Assembly: GCF_946885725.1 (NCBI RefSeq)
Contig: NZ_CAMPGZ010000015.1
Location: 1 to 33,047 of the forward strand
Reading direction: 5' to 3'
DNA length: 33,047 bases
DNA from: an uncultured Nocardioides sp.
GTDB lineage: Bacteria; Actinomycetota; Actinomycetes; Propionibacteriales; Nocardioidaceae
The translations under genes were made by a program, and so were the position numbers. Under the pieces are notes generated by a model. The model searched no databases and was not told the DNA's origin. It was given only the letters and a program-made list of their open reading frames with translations. Below are positions 31,478 to 33,047 of this stretch, piece by piece. Within the stretch, counting starts at the first letter, position 1. Each line of letters begins with the position of its first letter.

Positions 31478-32695
31478 TCAGCCCGGCCGCAGCCGTACAT
31501 GGTCACGCCGCAGATCCGCGACCCGGGGTACGCCGAGCAGGGCGAGCGTGCCTGCCGCCTCCTGGAGGAGGAGGTCGGCGGTCCGCTGCACGCCTCGTTC
31601 GCCGCCCGCCATGAGTCCGTACAGGTAGGCCCGCCCCACGAGGGCCGCCCGGGCGCCCAGCGCGACCGCCGCGACGACGTCGCCGCCGGACAGGATGCCG
31701 CCGTCGACGTACACCTCGGCACGGTCACCGACGGCATCGACCACGGACGGGAGCACCTCCAGCGGGGTCGGCGCGCGGTCCAGCTGCCGGCCACCGTGGT
31801 TGGAGACGATCACCGCGTCGGCACCCGCGTCCACCACGGCGCGGGCGTCGGCCACCGTCTGGATGCCCTTGACGACCAGGGGGCCGTCCCAGGCCGACCG
31901 AAGCCAGGCGAGGTCGTCCATCGACGCCGTCGGGTCGAACATCCGCGCCACCAGGTCGGCGATCGTGCCTTCGAACCGGTGCAGCGACGCGAACTCCAGC
32001 TGCTCGGTCGTCAGCAGGTCGAACCACCAGGCGGGGTGCCGGATCCCCTCCGCGAGTGTCGAGAGCGTCAGCGACGGCGGGATGGTGAGGCCGTTGCGGA
32101 CGTCGCGCAGCCGCGGCCCCGGGACGGGCGTGTCGACCGTGAGCACCAGTGCCTCGTAGCCGGAGTCACGGGCGCGAGCGACGAACTCCCGGCTCGCCGC
32201 CCGGTCCCGCCACAGGTAGAGCTGGAACCATCGGCGCCCGTCGGGGACCACCTCCGCCAGCCCCTCGACGGAGGTGGTCCCCATCGTCGACAGCGCGTAC
32301 GGGATCCCGACCCGAGCCGCCACCCTGGCCACCGCCGGCTCGCCCTCGGTGTGCATCATCCGCGTGAAGCCCGTCGGCGCGAACACCAACGGTGCGCTCG
32401 CCGGCCTCCCGAGGATCGTCGTCGTCAGGTCCACCGCCGAGACGTCGCGAAGCACCGTCGGCACGAACTCCAGCCGCGCGTAGGCCCGCCGGGATCGAAC
32501 CAGCGCGAGCTCCTGCCCCGCGGCACCATCCGTGTAGTCGAACACCGCTCGGGGTGCTCTGCGCCGCGCGAGCTCCCGCAAGTCGAGGACGGACGCGGCG
32601 CGCGCCAGCCGGCGATCGGTGCGACTCAGCGACCCGACTCCCGGACGGAGCAGCGGCTGCAGCTCCGACCAGCGCGGCCGGCGACGAGCGGTCAT
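31478..32695 (-). CDS. FMN-dependent alpha-hydroxy-acid oxidase/dehydrogenase
   Basis: A 405-residue TIM-barrel flavoenzyme of the LldD/glycolate oxidase family that oxidises 2-hydroxy acids. Motifs: FDYTDGAAGQE near residue 52, APTGFTRMMHTEGE near 105, ALSTMGTTSVE near 133, FQLYLWRD near 156, VKGIQTVADA near 273, and SNHGGRQLD near 297 with the catalytic His and substrate Arg, then DGGILSGGDVVAAVALGA and LVGRAYLYGL. The first 30 residues are a basic extension seen in actinobacterial LldD-type proteins. The leader before ATG 32695 has no clear ribosome site; TAGAAC (32707-32702, minus strand) is placed for a near-leaderless transcript. It is the first gene of the run ending with rocD. Lactate, mandelate and glycolate remain open as substrates; a mycofactocin maturase-like MftD is less likely. 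Confidence 0.88.
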   Translation of the reverse strand: MTARRRPRWSELQPLLRPGVGSLSRTDRRLARAASVLDLRELARRRAPRAVFDYTDGAAGQELALVRSRRAYARLEFVPTVLRDVSAVDLTTTILGRPASAPLVFAPTGFTRMMHTEGEPAVARVAARVGIPYALSTMGTTSVEGLAEVVPDGRRWFQLYLWRDRAASREFVARARDSGYEALVLTVDTPVPGPRLRDVRNGLTIPPSLTLSTLAEGIRHPAWWFDLLTTEQLEFASLHRFEGTIADLVARMFDPTASMDDLAWLRSAWDGPLVVKGIQTVADARAVVDAGADAVIVSNHGGRQLDRAPTPLEVLPSVVDAVGDRAEVYVDGGILSGGDVVAAVALGARAALVGRAYLYGLMAGGERGVQRTADLLLQEAAGTLALLGVPRVADLRRDHVRLRPG

Positions 32696-32780
32696 CCTCG
32701 AGTTCTACCGGACCTACCGGCTACCGTGCGACCTCCCGCTCGTGGTCGAGAAGCGGGCTCGCGGGCTTGTCAGGAACCAA

Positions 32781-32819
32781 GGCGAAGGCCCCGCCCCACA
32801 CTGGGACGGGGCCTTCGCC
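32781..32819. terminator. Strong hairpin between the oxidase gene and the partial gene at the right edge
   Basis: GGCGAAGGCCCCG (32781-32793) pairs perfectly with CGGGGCCTTCGCC (32807-32819) around a 13-base loop. It begins 16 bases after the proposed stop of the minus-strand gene entering from the right, consistent with a terminator for that gene, followed on that strand by TTGGTT rather than a long T tract. Confidence 0.75.
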
Positions 32820-32835
32820 GCGTGGTTCGAGCGTC

Positions 32836-33047
32836 TCAGCTCAGCTGTGGTCGGACATCAAATGGCCATCCAACGGACACACGGACATTCGCATGCGCGT
32901 CCCCCTTCGCAACCCGCGTCGAGCGCAGCAGGCGGTGTTCCACTCCGAGCGCCTGCGCCTGGCGAGTGTGGGCAGGGTCGCCGAGGTTGAGCAGGTGGAG
33001 CGCGGCGAGCCGGTCGACGCCTGACTCGGGGCGGCGTCGTGCGGTCA
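32836..33047 (-). CDS. Unrecognised protein, C-terminal end (partial, start outside window)
   Basis: I translated this edge frame by hand. About 70 codons are present, reading through SGVDRLAALHLLNLGDPAHT and ending in VGWPFDVRPQLS with TGA at 32838-32836. Third positions are mostly G or C, and a perfect hairpin follows at 32819-32781, so a real gene ending here is plausible. The last 20 codons contain more A/T-ending codons. I do not recognise the family and the start lies beyond the right edge. The opposite-strand frame ending at 33024 is the main alternative. Confidence 0.35.
   Translation of the reverse strand, partial: TARRRPESGVDRLAALHLLNLGDPAHTRQAQALGVEHRLLRSTRVAKGDAHANVRVSVGWPFDVRPQLS

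Overview
The window looks like chromosomal DNA of a high-GC actinobacterium. Most codons end in G or C, GTG starts are common, some genes appear leaderless, and gene content (factor-independent uricase, a resuscitation-promoting-factor-like protein behind a c-di-AMP riboswitch, RecBCD instead of AddAB) fits Propionibacteriales/Nocardioidaceae-like organisms. The taxonomic guess is inference; no rRNA or marker gene is present.

Layout. 1-3650: the 5' part of recC (minus strand, cut by the left edge) diverges from a FUSC-type membrane protein, followed by a hemerythrin-domain protein. 3654-6983: a minus-strand run of a PBP4-type D-Ala-D-Ala carboxypeptidase, threonine synthase and a zinc nucleoside deaminase. 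7125-13793: a tightly packed seven-gene purine oxidation operon (minus strand; three 4-base overlaps inside the xanthine dehydrogenase part, one more at uraD/hiuH): OHCU decarboxylase, 5-hydroxyisourate hydrolase, urate oxidase, xanthine dehydrogenase FAD subunit, 2Fe-2S subunit, 8-oxoguanine deaminase, molybdopterin subunit. 13888-16575: a second minus-strand operon for ureides: a small AtzF-C/gamma-glutamylcyclotransferase-like protein, allantoinase, allantoicase. Together the two operons take xanthine, hypoxanthine or 8-oxoguanine to urate, then (S)-allantoin, allantoate, ureidoglycolate and urea. No permease, PucR-like regulator or urease is visible here.

16606-19899: a secreted subtilisin-like protease diverges from a secreted ScyD/ScyE-type protein, followed by a small hypothetical gene that appears leaderless. 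19906-23935: a divergent pair with visibly lower GC than its surroundings, a NERD-domain putative nuclease with a C-terminal membrane segment and a PLD-nuclease/superfamily 2 helicase/DUF3427 protein. This is the best candidate for an acquired, little-described defence or DNA-processing module. 23936-24714: a ydaO-type c-di-AMP riboswitch, an Rpf-like secreted transglycosylase and a strong terminator.

24801-32695: a minus-strand catabolic run: FMN-dependent 2-hydroxy-acid oxidase, acetamidase/formamidase-family hydrolase, SDR, zinc-independent MDR oxidoreductase, glutamine-synthetase-like ligase, FluG-like amidohydrolase and ornithine aminotransferase. It could be an amine or amide gamma-glutamylation pathway feeding glutamate metabolism (inference). 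32696-33047: a strong hairpin and the 3' end of an unrecognised minus-strand gene.

A 21-base imperfect palindrome occurs three times at operon borders (5419, 7080, 13831); one copy lies inside the 3' end of the carboxypeptidase gene. No tRNA, rRNA, CRISPR, IS element, transposase or integrase was seen.
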